From the NCBI GenBank assembly GCA_019750095.1, contig JAIEOW010000040.1, forward strand, positions 1 to 64,000: a DNA stretch of 64,000 bases. The letters are read 5' to 3'. Below are positions 1 through 8,987 of this stretch, in pieces (the first letter of the stretch is position 1; the number at the start of each line of letters is the position of its first letter). The notes beneath the pieces were generated by a model, which was not told where the DNA came from, made no database searches, and worked only from the letters and a program-made list of their open reading frames with translations. The DNA comes from Phycisphaerales bacterium. GTDB lineage: Bacteria > Planctomycetota > Phycisphaerae > Phycisphaerales > UBA1924. The position numbers were made by a program, and so were the translations under genes.

Positions 1-55
1 CCGACTGGCGCGATTTGCAAGTCAATGCCAGCAAAGCAGTTGCGGCACAATCTGC

Positions 56-295
56 TTAGCCATGGTTCACGGCGTTGAGCTGGATGTCCATGACAACGAT
101 GTCCGGACGATGCTGCTCGCACGCTTCGAGGGTTTCATCGCCCGTCGTGGCCTGCGCCACCACGCGATGCCCCAACCCTTGCAGCATGCCAACGATCTCG
201 GCTGCGACCAGCGACTCGTCCTCGGCCACGACCACATCAAGCGTCATGAACCTCGGCCCAGGTCGGGTGCTGTCCGGAGCGGGCGTCTGTGTCAT
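56..295 (-). CDS. Truncated response-regulator receiver protein
   Basis: The 79-residue product begins like a CheY-type receiver: an acidic pair (E25, D26) after the first hydrophobic strand, and a phospho-acceptor Asp at about D70 in VVMDIQL. It then stops after nine more residues, so the second half of the fold (the conserved Thr/Ser and Lys strands) is missing. Full receivers are about 120 residues. The start overlaps the stop of the histidine kinase gene as ATGA, so the two are translationally coupled and presumably form one two-component system. Reading the 55 bases after the stop in the other frames gives no receiver-like continuation. It is probably a gene broken just after the phosphorylation site, but a natural half-receiver cannot be excluded. 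Confidence 0.6.
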   Translation of the reverse strand: MTQTPAPDSTRPGPRFMTLDVVVAEDESLVAAEIVGMLQGLGHRVVAQATTGDETLEACEQHRPDIVVMDIQLNAVNHG

Positions 296-1626
296 GTTCG
301 TTCTCCGAACACGCGAGCGCTCGCCCCGGAAAGTGTGCTGACCCGTGCTCCCGAAAGCGAGTTCCCCGGCTGGATGGAAGCGTGAATCTCCACACGAAGC
401 TCAGCACCTGCTTCGATCTTCATCGTTCCGCCCAGTTCGTGCTCGACGAGCGATCGGATGATGGTGAACCCGATGCCCTCAACGATCTCAGGGACGGGGT
501 GCCCGCCGCGCTCTATCCAGGTCAGGCGAAGTTGTCGGGAACTGCCCTCGGCGTCGACCGCCTCGATGGTGACTCGGCCGTCGGGCTGGGCGAGCGCGCC
601 GTGCTTCATGCTGTTGGTCAGCAGTTCCTGGATGACCATTGACATCGAGCTGGCGGAGTCATCAGACAGTTTCGTAAGGTCCCCGCTGAGCATGATCTGT
701 GACTGGGCCCCCGCCGGTGTAAGCGTGCGCACAAGGTGCCAGATGAGTGCATTGGCCTCGACGGGTCCTTGAGACTGTGAGATCAGGTCGTTGACTCGCT
801 CATACGCCTGAATGGCCGATCGCACGGCCATCAACGCCTCATGCTTGCTGTTGTGGTCGTGCTCGCGCATGCGCAGCACGCCGAGGATCGAGGTGAAGTT
901 GTTCCGCGTCCGATGTTCGAGTTCTTGCCGCAGAAGCCGCTCCCGCTGGGCAGCGCGATGGCTGTCCTCGGCGGCCTCGCGAAGGCGATTCTGCGATTCC
1001 TTCAGCGTCGATATTTCGGTCAACGTGCCGAGATAGCCGGTCAACTGGCCGCGAACGTCTCGCATGGCGATTGCGGTGCACGCCACCCATGTCACGCGAC
1101 CATGCGGTGCGTGCAGCCGGTACTCGTCGCCAAAGTCGAGTCCCTTGTCCGCGGCTTCCTGCCACCTCTTGCTGACCCGATCTCGATCCTCTGCGTGGAC
1201 TGCGGCGTGCCAACCTTCGCGGCTTGCCTGATGGGCATCCAAGCCCGACATCGCCGACCAGCGACTGTTGACGTACACGCATCGCCCTTCCGAATCGGTC
1301 TGAAAGATTCCCACGGGGGCGCGTTGTGCCAGTGTGGCGTGGTGAGAGGCCTGCGATCGCATCGTCCGAAACTGCCGCCGCAGGAGCACCGCGGTAGCCA
1401 CCGCGATGAGCACCATGAGAACGACGGTCACGATCGTGAATGTCGTGCGTTCCGGTTCACCCGGTCGGGGAATCCAGTCCAACTTGAGAAACTCCGCATC
1501 GAGCGCGTCGAACGTACGGATCGCGACCAGAAGCAGGAGCACGCCCGGTGACCACCCTGCAAACCGGCCCAGCACGCCAGTTGGGCGGCGTGTGTTCTCG
1601 CGTTCGGTGGTTTGCGGTGTCTTCAT
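292..1626 (-). CDS. Membrane PAS-domain sensor histidine kinase (HisKA_2/HWE type)
   Basis: The 444-residue sensor kinase has two predicted membrane segments near the N-terminus (around LLLLVAIRTF and TIVTVVLMVLIAVATAV). A PAS domain follows (APVGIFQTDSEGRCVYVN onward, with a PAC tail ending in TEISTLKESQ). The dimerisation/phosphorylation helix carries LEHRTRNNF, typical of HisKA_2/HWE kinases, and is followed by an HATPase domain with an N-box (QELLTNSMKHG) and a G-box (GIGFTII). ATG at 1626 is preferred over the in-frame TTG at 1638. Its partner is presumably the overlapping receiver gene downstream. The ligand is unknown; the short periplasmic loop between the two helices suggests that sensing occurs in the membrane or through PAS. 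Confidence 0.85.
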   Translation of the reverse strand: MKTPQTTERENTRRPTGVLGRFAGWSPGVLLLLVAIRTFDALDAEFLKLDWIPRPGEPERTTFTIVTVVLMVLIAVATAVLLRRQFRTMRSQASHHATLAQRAPVGIFQTDSEGRCVYVNSRWSAMSGLDAHQASREGWHAAVHAEDRDRVSKRWQEAADKGLDFGDEYRLHAPHGRVTWVACTAIAMRDVRGQLTGYLGTLTEISTLKESQNRLREAAEDSHRAAQRERLLRQELEHRTRNNFTSILGVLRMREHDHNSKHEALMAVRSAIQAYERVNDLISQSQGPVEANALIWHLVRTLTPAGAQSQIMLSGDLTKLSDDSASSMSMVIQELLTNSMKHGALAQPDGRVTIEAVDAEGSSRQLRLTWIERGGHPVPEIVEGIGFTIIRSLVEHELGGTMKIEAGAELRVEIHASIQPGNSLSGARVSTLSGASARVFGERT

Positions 1627-2022
1627 GCAGAAGGTCAAATCCCGGCGTTCTCAGTGAAGCATCGTTCCTGGTGTTGAGATCTGGTCGCTCGGTCGAAACG
1701 GCGCTCTTTCGTCATCGCATCGGCCCGGACTGCACGCCTCGCCCGGCACGTATGTTCTTTCTCGATCAAAGCGAAAAAACCGCGAGCGGCTTGGCCACGC
1801 GCGGCGCAATGCACTAGCTTGTTCGGAGATACCCGCAACCAGCATTCTTTGCCGGTTGCCGGAGTCGGTACTTCCACTGATGGTACGCTCGCCAGACCGG
1901 AGAGTGCGACTTGCTCTCTCGAATGGTCGCGAGTTTCTCGAGCTCTGCGCAGGGGAACTTCCCCATCCATCCACGATCAAGAACGGGGATCGCCCCAGTC
2001 CTGACGCACGCTCGATACTGAG
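1627..2022. other. Intergenic region between nuoF and the sensor kinase
   Basis: About 396 bases without a supportable gene. The short overlapping minus-strand frames here have no recognisable domain and look like chance frames. A small GGGG-AT-CGCCCC-like inverted repeat near 1985-1996, downstream of nuoF, is too short to call a terminator. The region probably carries the kinase promoter, but I see no clear motif. Confidence 0.4.
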
Positions 2023-3426
2023 CTAGGCGCTCGCGCCGACGGTGACACGCACCGGCACGAACGTCGGCTTCACCTTCGCGGTGAACTCGTCCCAGTACTT
2101 GTTCATGATCGTCCGAATGGCCCAGTTGTTACCGTCGGCCAAGCCGCAGATCGTCGTGCCCGGCATGCTCCCCATGCTCGTGGCGATCTCGAGCGCCAGG
2201 TCCAGGTCCTTGGTCCGCCCGCCACCCTCTTCGATGCGCGACATGAGCTGATACAGCCACCCGCTGCCCTCGCGGCAAGGCGTGCACTGCCCGCAGCTCT
2301 CGTGCTTGAAGAACCGCGAGATGTTCCGGGCCACCGCCACCATGTCGGTGTCTTCGTCAAAGATCGTCGGGCACGCCGTGCCCAGTCCCAGCACGTTGTA
2401 CTTTCGGCCGATGTCGAAATCCAGCTCGGCATCAAACTGATCCGGCCCCAGAATGCCCATGCTCACGCCGCCGGGGATCGCGCCCTTGTACTTCTTGCCG
2501 TTGCGCATGCCCCCGCAATACTGCTCAACGAGATCGCGCAGCTTGATCCCGAGATCAAACTCAAAGACGCCCGGGCGATTCACGTGGCCGCTCACGCCCA
2601 TGAGTTTGGTGCCATAGCTCGGCGCACCGCCCTTGAACGAGCTCTCGGTGCCCATTGTCGCAAACCACGCCGATCCATTGTCCAAGATGCTCGGCAGATG
2701 CGCCAGCGTCTCCACGTTGTTGATGATCGTCGGCTTGCCGAAGAGCCCCTTGATCGCCGGAAATGGCGGCTTGTTCCGTGGCCAGCCGCGCTTGCCTTCC
2801 AGACCTTCCAAGAGAGCGGTCTCTTCGCCGCAGATATATGCACCGGCCCCGCGGTGCAAATAGCAATCCACGGCCCACTTTCCGCCGTTGAACGGGTTCT
2901 GGGTGGCTGAGCCAGACATCAGCCCCTGCTTGCCGAACACGCCGTGCTCATACGCCTCCTTGATCGCGTTCTCGAGCACCTTGGCCTGGTGGTGATACTC
3001 GCCGCGGATGTAGAAGAAGGCCGTCGGAATTCGGCACGCGTAGCACGCGATCGCGATGCCCTCGAGCACCAGATGCGGATCAAAGTCCATCAGCAGCCGG
3101 TCCTTGAACGTCCCCGGCTCGCTCTCGTCGGCGTTGATCGCCAGATACCGCTGCCCGCCCGAGCCATCCGGCCCGGGCTTGGGGAGAAAGGTCCACTTCA
3201 GCCCGGTCGGAAACCCCGCCCCGCCCCGCCCGCGAAGCTGCGACTTTTTGACTTCCTCGACCACAGCCTCCGGGGTCATGGTGAGTGCTTTGCGCAGGGC
3301 TTGATACCCGCCGGTCTTGACGTACTCGTCGTAAGAAACGATGTGCCGATCCTTAAACTCGCCGAACGGCGGGCTGGGGATCCGGGCGGTCAGGACTGGT
3401 TTGGAAAACTTGGGGGAGTAGGCCAT
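2023..3426 (-). CDS. nuoF: NADH-quinone oxidoreductase subunit F (NuoF)
   Basis: The 467-residue protein matches the 51-kDa flavoprotein of complex I, which binds NADH and FMN and passes electrons to a 4Fe-4S cluster. It shows the glycine-rich nucleotide site (LRGRGGAGFPTGLKW), the FMN region GAGAYICGEETALLE, and the cluster ligands SCGQCTPCR plus the later GTTICGLADG cysteine. The frame extends 29 codons further upstream, but family alignment supports the ATG at 3426 (MAYSPKF). No nuoE or nuoG lies beside it: upstream is a divergent secreted-enzyme gene and downstream a sensor kinase. The rest of complex I must therefore be elsewhere, unless this protein serves another NAD-linked enzyme. Confidence 0.93.
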   Translation of the reverse strand: MAYSPKFSKPVLTARIPSPPFGEFKDRHIVSYDEYVKTGGYQALRKALTMTPEAVVEEVKKSQLRGRGGAGFPTGLKWTFLPKPGPDGSGGQRYLAINADESEPGTFKDRLLMDFDPHLVLEGIAIACYACRIPTAFFYIRGEYHHQAKVLENAIKEAYEHGVFGKQGLMSGSATQNPFNGGKWAVDCYLHRGAGAYICGEETALLEGLEGKRGWPRNKPPFPAIKGLFGKPTIINNVETLAHLPSILDNGSAWFATMGTESSFKGGAPSYGTKLMGVSGHVNRPGVFEFDLGIKLRDLVEQYCGGMRNGKKYKGAIPGGVSMGILGPDQFDAELDFDIGRKYNVLGLGTACPTIFDEDTDMVAVARNISRFFKHESCGQCTPCREGSGWLYQLMSRIEEGGGRTKDLDLALEIATSMGSMPGTTICGLADGNNWAIRTIMNKYWDEFTAKVKPTFVPVRVTVGASA

Positions 3427-3691
3427 GGTGTGCTCAAAGCGCGTGCGGGCGTCAGTGTAGGGACTTTTCCAGCCGGTCAAGCCCAGTGCTCTCCCGTGGC
3501 ACGACCGGCCCAAACCCCCCGGGGTACGGGGTTCTCAGCCACAAAAAACGACCAAACTCGGTCAATCGACTTTCCGCATTCCTGATGGTGAGGTAGATTA
3601 TCCGCGGTCTTCACCCCAGGTCGTGTGAGGCCGTCGGCCCGACGCATCGGAGCGCTGGGCACATGCCATCCTTTGATTCGGAGACCAGTCC

Positions 3692-5173
3692 ATGTCGGTT
3701 TTCAAGAACCTGATGCTGTGCGCTGTTGGTGCTTTGGGCATCGCTTCGCACTGTTCCGCAGGAATCACCCCGGAAGACGAGGTGATCCACTGGAACAACG
3801 TCATGCTTGAGCGTTTTCGAGAGGACTTCGGCACGGGCTGCCCCGGTCCGCTCGCTCGCGCTGGGGCGATGGTGCAGGCTGCGGTGTTTGAGGCGGTGAA
3901 CTCGATCGATCGCGAGTGGGAGCCGTACATCGACTATGTGGACGCCCCGGTGACGGCGTCGAAGGAAGCCGCGGTGATCGCCGCGGCGTATCGCACGATG
4001 CTCGCGCTGTTCCCGAACTCGACGCAGGAGCTGACCAGCGAGTACATCGCGCGCCGATCGCTCATTCCCAGCGGCGCAGCCAAGAACCAGGGCACTCGCG
4101 TCGGAAACCGAGCCGCGGCTCAGATCATTCTGGAACGTACGGGCGACGGGTCAGAGACGCCGATTGCCTATCAGTTCCTGCCGGGGCCGGGAAACTACGT
4201 GCCCTCACCCCCAAGCTTCGATCCCGAGTGCAACCCTGAGTGGGGCTTCGTCCGCCCGTTTGCGATGGAAAGGACGACGCAGTTCCGTCCGACGCTGGGG
4301 CCCTGCGGCTTCCAGGACATGGACGCCCTGCTCCGCAGCCAGGCCTATGCCGATCAGGTGAACGAGGTGCGCGCTCTGGGCCGACGTTACGGATCGACCC
4401 GCACCGACGAACAGACGCAGATCGCTTTTTTCTGGGCCAACGATCGCAACGGCACCTACAAGCCACCGGGCCATCTCTTTTCAATCACGCAGACGGTCTC
4501 TCGCGATCAAGGGCTGACCCTTGAGCAGAACGCACGCTTGTTTGCGCTGGTGGGGCTGGCGATGGGCGACGCGGCCATCGTTGCCTGGGACGCCAAGTAC
4601 AACACTGGAATCGACCTGTGGCGCCCCATCGTCGCCATCCGCCGCGCCAATACCGATAACAACCCGTTGACGGTGGTGGACAAGCGCTGGAACTCGCTCA
4701 ATCCATTTGCGCCGGCCTTCCCCGCCTGGATCAGCGGGCACGCCACCTTCGGCGCGGCCCACGCGGCGGTCATGGCCGAGTTCTTCGGGACCGATGACAT
4801 TATCTTTACGGTCGACTCTGAAGATCCGTTCTACAACGCGCTCCCGAATCATCCCCCGCGGACGTTCACGAGCTTCAGTCAGGCCGCGGTGGAGAATGGC
4901 GTCAGCCGCATCTACCTAGGTGTGCACTACCGCATGGACGCGACCGACGGGAACGCGGCGGGCTTTGCCTTGGGCCGGTATGTCGCCCGCAACACGCTTG
5001 CGGAGCGTTGCATGGCCGACTTCAACCGAGACGGGCTCCGTGACTCCGTGGACGTCGATATGTACTACTCGGCGTACAGCGCCAACAGCATGACCGCCGA
5101 CCTGAACGATGACGCCAGCGTGGACATGGCCGACCTGGACATGTTCATGAACGCGTATCTCTCGGGCTGCTGA
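3692..5173 (+). CDS. Secreted vanadium haloperoxidase/PAP2-like protein with Gly-Cys dockerin-like tail
   Basis: The 493-residue protein has an N-terminal signal peptide (cleavage near HCSAG). It carries the vanadate/phosphate-binding triad of the haloperoxidase-acid phosphatase superfamily: KYNTGIDLWRP, FPAWISGHATFG and SRIYLGVHYRMD. The first motif has eight residues between Lys and Arg-Pro rather than the usual six, and Ile replaces Pro before SGH. The last 60 residues hold two calcium-loop-like repeats (ADFNRDGLRDSVDVDMY and TADLNDDASVDMADLDMF) and end in SGC, matching the GC-type dockerin tails known in Phycisphaerae. A GGAGA motif precedes the ATG and a strong terminator follows. Whether it oxidises halides or hydrolyses phosphoesters is not decidable here. 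Confidence 0.85.
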   Translation: MSVFKNLMLCAVGALGIASHCSAGITPEDEVIHWNNVMLERFREDFGTGCPGPLARAGAMVQAAVFEAVNSIDREWEPYIDYVDAPVTASKEAAVIAAAYRTMLALFPNSTQELTSEYIARRSLIPSGAAKNQGTRVGNRAAAQIILERTGDGSETPIAYQFLPGPGNYVPSPPSFDPECNPEWGFVRPFAMERTTQFRPTLGPCGFQDMDALLRSQAYADQVNEVRALGRRYGSTRTDEQTQIAFFWANDRNGTYKPPGHLFSITQTVSRDQGLTLEQNARLFALVGLAMGDAAIVAWDAKYNTGIDLWRPIVAIRRANTDNNPLTVVDKRWNSLNPFAPAFPAWISGHATFGAAHAAVMAEFFGTDDIIFTVDSEDPFYNALPNHPPRTFTSFSQAAVENGVSRIYLGVHYRMDATDGNAAGFALGRYVARNTLAERCMADFNRDGLRDSVDVDMYYSAYSANSMTADLNDDASVDMADLDMFMNAYLSGC

Positions 5174-5201
5174 ATCGCGAGCAGATGTTCCGATCACGTT
5201 C

Positions 5202-5238
5202 GACCCGGCGAGTGTCCCTCGCCGGGTCGTTTCTTTTT
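5202..5238 (+). terminator. Intrinsic terminator after the haloperoxidase-like gene
   Basis: An 11-base-pair perfect stem (GACCCGGCGAG paired with CTCGCCGGGTC) has a five-base loop and is followed by GTTTCTTTTT. It starts 28 bases after the stop codon and fits a classic Rho-independent terminator. Confidence 0.9.
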
Positions 5239-5410
5239 CGGTGTGCAGGCATCTTGCCGTGAGAATCCGGTCAACAATGCTGATCTGTACGGGCGGTCGA
5301 GCCCGAGAACGCGTTGCTCGCGGCGATTTGGCTCGCTCTTTTGTCCGCATGTGGCATCGTGAAACGGTGCTTGTTTGCAAGCGGTCGGCCTGTGCCGAGA
5401 GGGTGCATTG

Positions 5411-5998
5411 ATGGCGGGTGGTCAATCGGGCCTGGCAGAGTGGATGCGGATCGCGCCCGGGCTTACGCCTCCGAGTGCGGATGTGCTCTTGCCCTTGATC
5501 TACGACGAGCTGCGCGAGGCCGCGCATCGGGCGATCATGGCTGAGGCACGCGGGCACACGCTGCAGACCACTGCCCTGGTGCACGAGGCGTACATACGCC
5601 TTGGCGCCGACCCCGCTGCGCGTTGGGAGAACAAGCGGCACTATTACATGGCCGCGGCGATGGCGATGCGGCGTGTCCTCGTCGATCATGCTCGGGCGCG
5701 CGATGCGCTGAAGCGTGGCGGCGGGCGTGATGGAAAGCGCGTGCCGCTGGAAGATGTCGAGATCGAGCAGCCCACTCAGCCGACCGACTGGCTTGCGCTC
5801 GATGCCGCTCTGTCGGCATTGGAACAGCGCGATCCGGACCTTGCCCAGATCGTCTCGCTGCGGTACTTCGCCGGGCTGGGCGTGGATCAGGTCGCCGCGG
5901 CGCTTGGCGTCTCTCCAAGCTCCGTCGCGCGCGAGTGGCGCGTCGCACGCGCTTTTCTCGAGCGCCACATCCGCGAGATGGGAGCGCTCGAGCGATGA
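5411..5998 (+). CDS. ECF-family RNA polymerase sigma factor
   Basis: The 195-residue protein matches the planctomycete-type ECF sigma family. Region 2 runs from LLPLIYDELREAAHRA through ALVHEAYIRLG and HYYMAAAMAMRRVLVDHAR. Region 4 (YFAGLGVDQVAAALGVSPSS) carries the helix-turn-helix. ATG at 5411 is chosen because GAGAGGG lies seven bases upstream. The stop overlaps the start of a Ser/Thr kinase gene (ATGA at 5995-5998), so the two are co-translated. No anti-sigma factor is present, so activation through the coupled kinase is a reasonable inference from this well-known pairing. Confidence 0.93.
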   Translation: MAGGQSGLAEWMRIAPGLTPPSADVLLPLIYDELREAAHRAIMAEARGHTLQTTALVHEAYIRLGADPAARWENKRHYYMAAAMAMRRVLVDHARARDALKRGGGRDGKRVPLEDVEIEQPTQPTDWLALDAALSALEQRDPDLAQIVSLRYFAGLGVDQVAAALGVSPSSVAREWRVARAFLERHIREMGALER

Positions 5999-8847
5999 GC
6001 ATGTCGCCGGAGAAGTGGACGCGGGTCAAAGCCATCCTGATGGACGCGATGGAGCTGCCCACGCGCGAGCGCATGAGCTTCGTCACCTCGGCCTGCGGCT
6101 CGGATGCGGATCTGCGCGACGAGGTCGCCTCGCTTCTGGAAGCCGATGCAATTCAGGGTTCCGAAGTTGAAGGACGCAACGCAAAGCTGTTCGATCCGCC
6201 GCAGGCGACGCCCGGATCGATCGCGCTGCCGGGTTCCGGCGGGTCGATGCTCGTGGGCAAGCGGCTTGGGCGATACACCATCACGCGGCTCATCGGCATG
6301 GGCGGCATGGGCGCGGTCTACGAGGCCCGGCAGGACGGCCTGCCACGGCCCGTCGCGCTCAAAGTCATGCGGGCCGGGCTCATCTCCCAGTCCGCGCGAT
6401 CGCGCTTTGAGCGCGAAGCCCAGGTGCTCGCTCGCCTGGAGCATCCGGGCGTCGCTCGCATCTACGACTCTGGCGTGCATCAGACCGAGCTCGGGCCCAT
6501 CCCGTTCTTCGCCATGGAGCTGATCGCCGGTGCTGAGCCGATCAGCGAGCACGCTCGCCGGACGGCGCTCGGCATCCGCGAGCGCGTCGAGATGTTCGCC
6601 GGTGTCTGCGATGCCCTGCACTATGGCCACCAGCGCGGCATCATCCACCGCGACCTCAAGCCGACCAATATCCTCGTCGGCCGCCCGACCGACGGCACAG
6701 GCAGTGGGGGGGTGAAGGTCATCGACTTCGGCATCGCTCGTTCGACCGACGCCGACATGACTCTGGCCACCATCGAAACCGCCCGCGACGCCATGGCTGG
6801 AACGCTCGCGTACATGTCGCCTGAGCAGTGCGCCCATGATCCCGCGGACATCGATATCCGTTCCGATGTCTATGGCCTGGGCGTGGTGCTCTATGAGTTG
6901 CTGACCGGGAAGTTGCCGTATGACGTCATCGGCAAGCCTCTGCCCGAAGCCGTGCAGATGATCCAGCTTCAGCCCCCGGTGCGTCCGAGCATCGTGGAGC
7001 CGCGGCTTGAGGGTGATCTCTCGGTCATTCTTCTCAAGTGTCTCGCCAAAGAGCGTGATGGGCGATACGACTCGGCGGCGGAACTCGCCGCGGATCTTCG
7101 GCGCTGGCTGGAAAGCATGCCGATCTCTGCTCGCCCGGCGAGCCGCTGGTATCTGCTGCGGATGTTTGCACGCCGCCATCGCAGCGGCGTCTGGGCGGCA
7201 TCGGCGGTGAGTGCGGCGATCATCGTGGGGCTCGTGAGCACGAGCATCGGCTTCTATCGCGCCGTGGTCGAGCGTGATCGCGCCAAGGCCGCTGAGGCCC
7301 GCGCGCTCCAGGAAAAGGGCCGTGCCCAGCGCGTCACGGAGTTTCTCCAGGGCGTGCTCCGTGCGACCTCGGCACCTGTCATGGGCTCACGATCGAAGGA
7401 CCCGACCATCAGCCCGCTTGCGGCGAGCATGGCGAGCGCGTCTCGCCTCGGCATTGAGGGTCGACCCGGCTCGCTTCGCGAGATCATCGTTCGCGTTCGC
7501 GCGGGCCTCGATGCCGGTGCCATGAACGATCCGCGGCTGGAGGCGGAGCTGCGACTGGTCACGCTGCAACTGCTCATGACCCAGTCCTCGAGCACGCGAG
7601 AGATCGCCGATGTCTTCAGCATCGCGCCCGGTGAGCTGCGGAGTGCAGCAGGTGTTCTCGGGTGGTCGCATGACACCGTGCTCGCCACAGGGATCGCCGT
7701 CGCGGGCTATCTCTCCGCATCCGGAAACATGGCTCCGCCGGCGGAGCTGCTCGCCCCGCTGTATGACGCGGCGCGGCGCGACCTCGGGCCCGGCGATGTG
7801 CGCACGCTCGAGATCGGCCGCCAGTTCCTCGCGTTTCTCTCAGACGAGCGTGCGTCCGCCGATCGCGTGGCGCGAGCACGCCAGCTGGTGAGCGACGCCC
7901 TGGCCGCTCATGGCGAGGTGTCGAGGCCGACGCTCGCCTGCCGACTTGCCCTTGCCCAGGCGCTCTCCGCTGCGGGAGACACAGCCCGCGCCGCAGAAGA
8001 AGGTCGGGCCGTGATCAGCGCGCTCGGCGAACGCGCCAGCGACGCCGACGAACTCCTGCAGGGGGCGCTCACGCTCAGCATCGCCGACATCGCTGTCATG
8101 CCCCCACAAAGAGATGCGCTCGACCGCTTGCTGAGCGTGCATCTGCGCGTGCTCAAAGGGGTGGAGCAAAGCTCCGGTGGCGACCCGCGTGCATTGTTCG
8201 ATCAGGTCGGAGTGCCCCTGGTGGCCATGGCCCAGCTCGGCGAACTGTCACACGGCATCGAGATCATGCGCGAGATCGCGCGGGCATCCGAAGAGCGTTT
8301 CGGACCTGCCTTTCACGTCACGACCAAGAGCAAGAGCCGCGTCGCACGCCTCGTGCTCTGGACCGGCGGCGATCCCTCTGAGGCACGCCGACTCGCCGAA
8401 GAGGCCTTTGTTGATGGCTCCGCCGCCACCGGCACCCCGCTCGGAGACTACGAGGTCTTCGATCAGGCCACCATTCTCGACGCCCGGCGCGCCCAGGGCG
8501 AGTTCGAACCCGCGCTCGTGGGTATCGACACCCTCATCGCCGACTATCGCGCGATCTCCGGCGGACATCTCGCCTGGTTCGGCGGCTATCTGCACATGAT
8601 CGCCGCCCAGTCGCTCGAAGGTCTCGGCCGCAACGAAGAAGCTGTTGAGCGTTGGCGGCTCGCACTCCGTGAGATCGACGCCTCGCAGCCGCCCTTGAGC
8701 GTTCTGCGCATCATCGTGCTGCGCTCTGGCACGCCTTTCATGCAGTTGCACGCTCCCGAAGACGAGGCCGGGGCCTGGCGCTCCGCCCGCGAACGTCTGA
8801 CTCTTGACACGTCCAGACCCGCGAGTGCCAGGCCCGCGGGTCGTTGA
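5995..8847 (+). CDS. Membrane Ser/Thr protein kinase with C-terminal repeat domain, coupled to ECF sigma factor
   Basis: The 950-residue protein begins with a short helical region typical of sigma-linked kinases. A Hanks-type kinase domain spans about residues 90-370: glycine loop GMGGMGAVYEA, catalytic Lys near 123 (VALKVM), catalytic loop HRDLKPTNI near 218, DFG near 244 and the activation segment GTLAYMSPEQ. One membrane helix lies at about 397-421, followed by roughly 530 residues rich in Ala and Leu helices, probably TPR-like and on the far side of the membrane. Start ATG 5995 overlaps the sigma-factor stop. The layout suggests an envelope-sensing kinase that phosphorylates the sigma factor. 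Confidence 0.92.
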   Translation: MSMSPEKWTRVKAILMDAMELPTRERMSFVTSACGSDADLRDEVASLLEADAIQGSEVEGRNAKLFDPPQATPGSIALPGSGGSMLVGKRLGRYTITRLIGMGGMGAVYEARQDGLPRPVALKVMRAGLISQSARSRFEREAQVLARLEHPGVARIYDSGVHQTELGPIPFFAMELIAGAEPISEHARRTALGIRERVEMFAGVCDALHYGHQRGIIHRDLKPTNILVGRPTDGTGSGGVKVIDFGIARSTDADMTLATIETARDAMAGTLAYMSPEQCAHDPADIDIRSDVYGLGVVLYELLTGKLPYDVIGKPLPEAVQMIQLQPPVRPSIVEPRLEGDLSVILLKCLAKERDGRYDSAAELAADLRRWLESMPISARPASRWYLLRMFARRHRSGVWAASAVSAAIIVGLVSTSIGFYRAVVERDRAKAAEARALQEKGRAQRVTEFLQGVLRATSAPVMGSRSKDPTISPLAASMASASRLGIEGRPGSLREIIVRVRAGLDAGAMNDPRLEAELRLVTLQLLMTQSSSTREIADVFSIAPGELRSAAGVLGWSHDTVLATGIAVAGYLSASGNMAPPAELLAPLYDAARRDLGPGDVRTLEIGRQFLAFLSDERASADRVARARQLVSDALAAHGEVSRPTLACRLALAQALSAAGDTARAAEEGRAVISALGERASDADELLQGALTLSIADIAVMPPQRDALDRLLSVHLRVLKGVEQSSGGDPRALFDQVGVPLVAMAQLGELSHGIEIMREIARASEERFGPAFHVTTKSKSRVARLVLWTGGDPSEARRLAEEAFVDGSAATGTPLGDYEVFDQATILDARRAQGEFEPALVGIDTLIADYRAISGGHLAWFGGYLHMIAAQSLEGLGRNEEAVERWRLALREIDASQPPLSVLRIIVLRSGTPFMQLHAPEDEAGAWRSARERLTLDTSRPASARPAGR

Positions 8848-8987
8848 TCGCAGACTCGCGCAGGGACACCAGAGTCACGCGAAGCGTCTGCTCCAACGGC
8901 TTCCCATCGGTCCTCAAGCACCCGCCGTCTGCAAGAGAGCAGTTGTCGAGCCGATGTCGTCGTGAGAGCCGACGCCAGCCGCGTCGA

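Noticed and set aside
5887-7179. A 430-codon minus-strand frame across the kinase domain
   Set aside because: Antisense to the kinase with no independent motifs.
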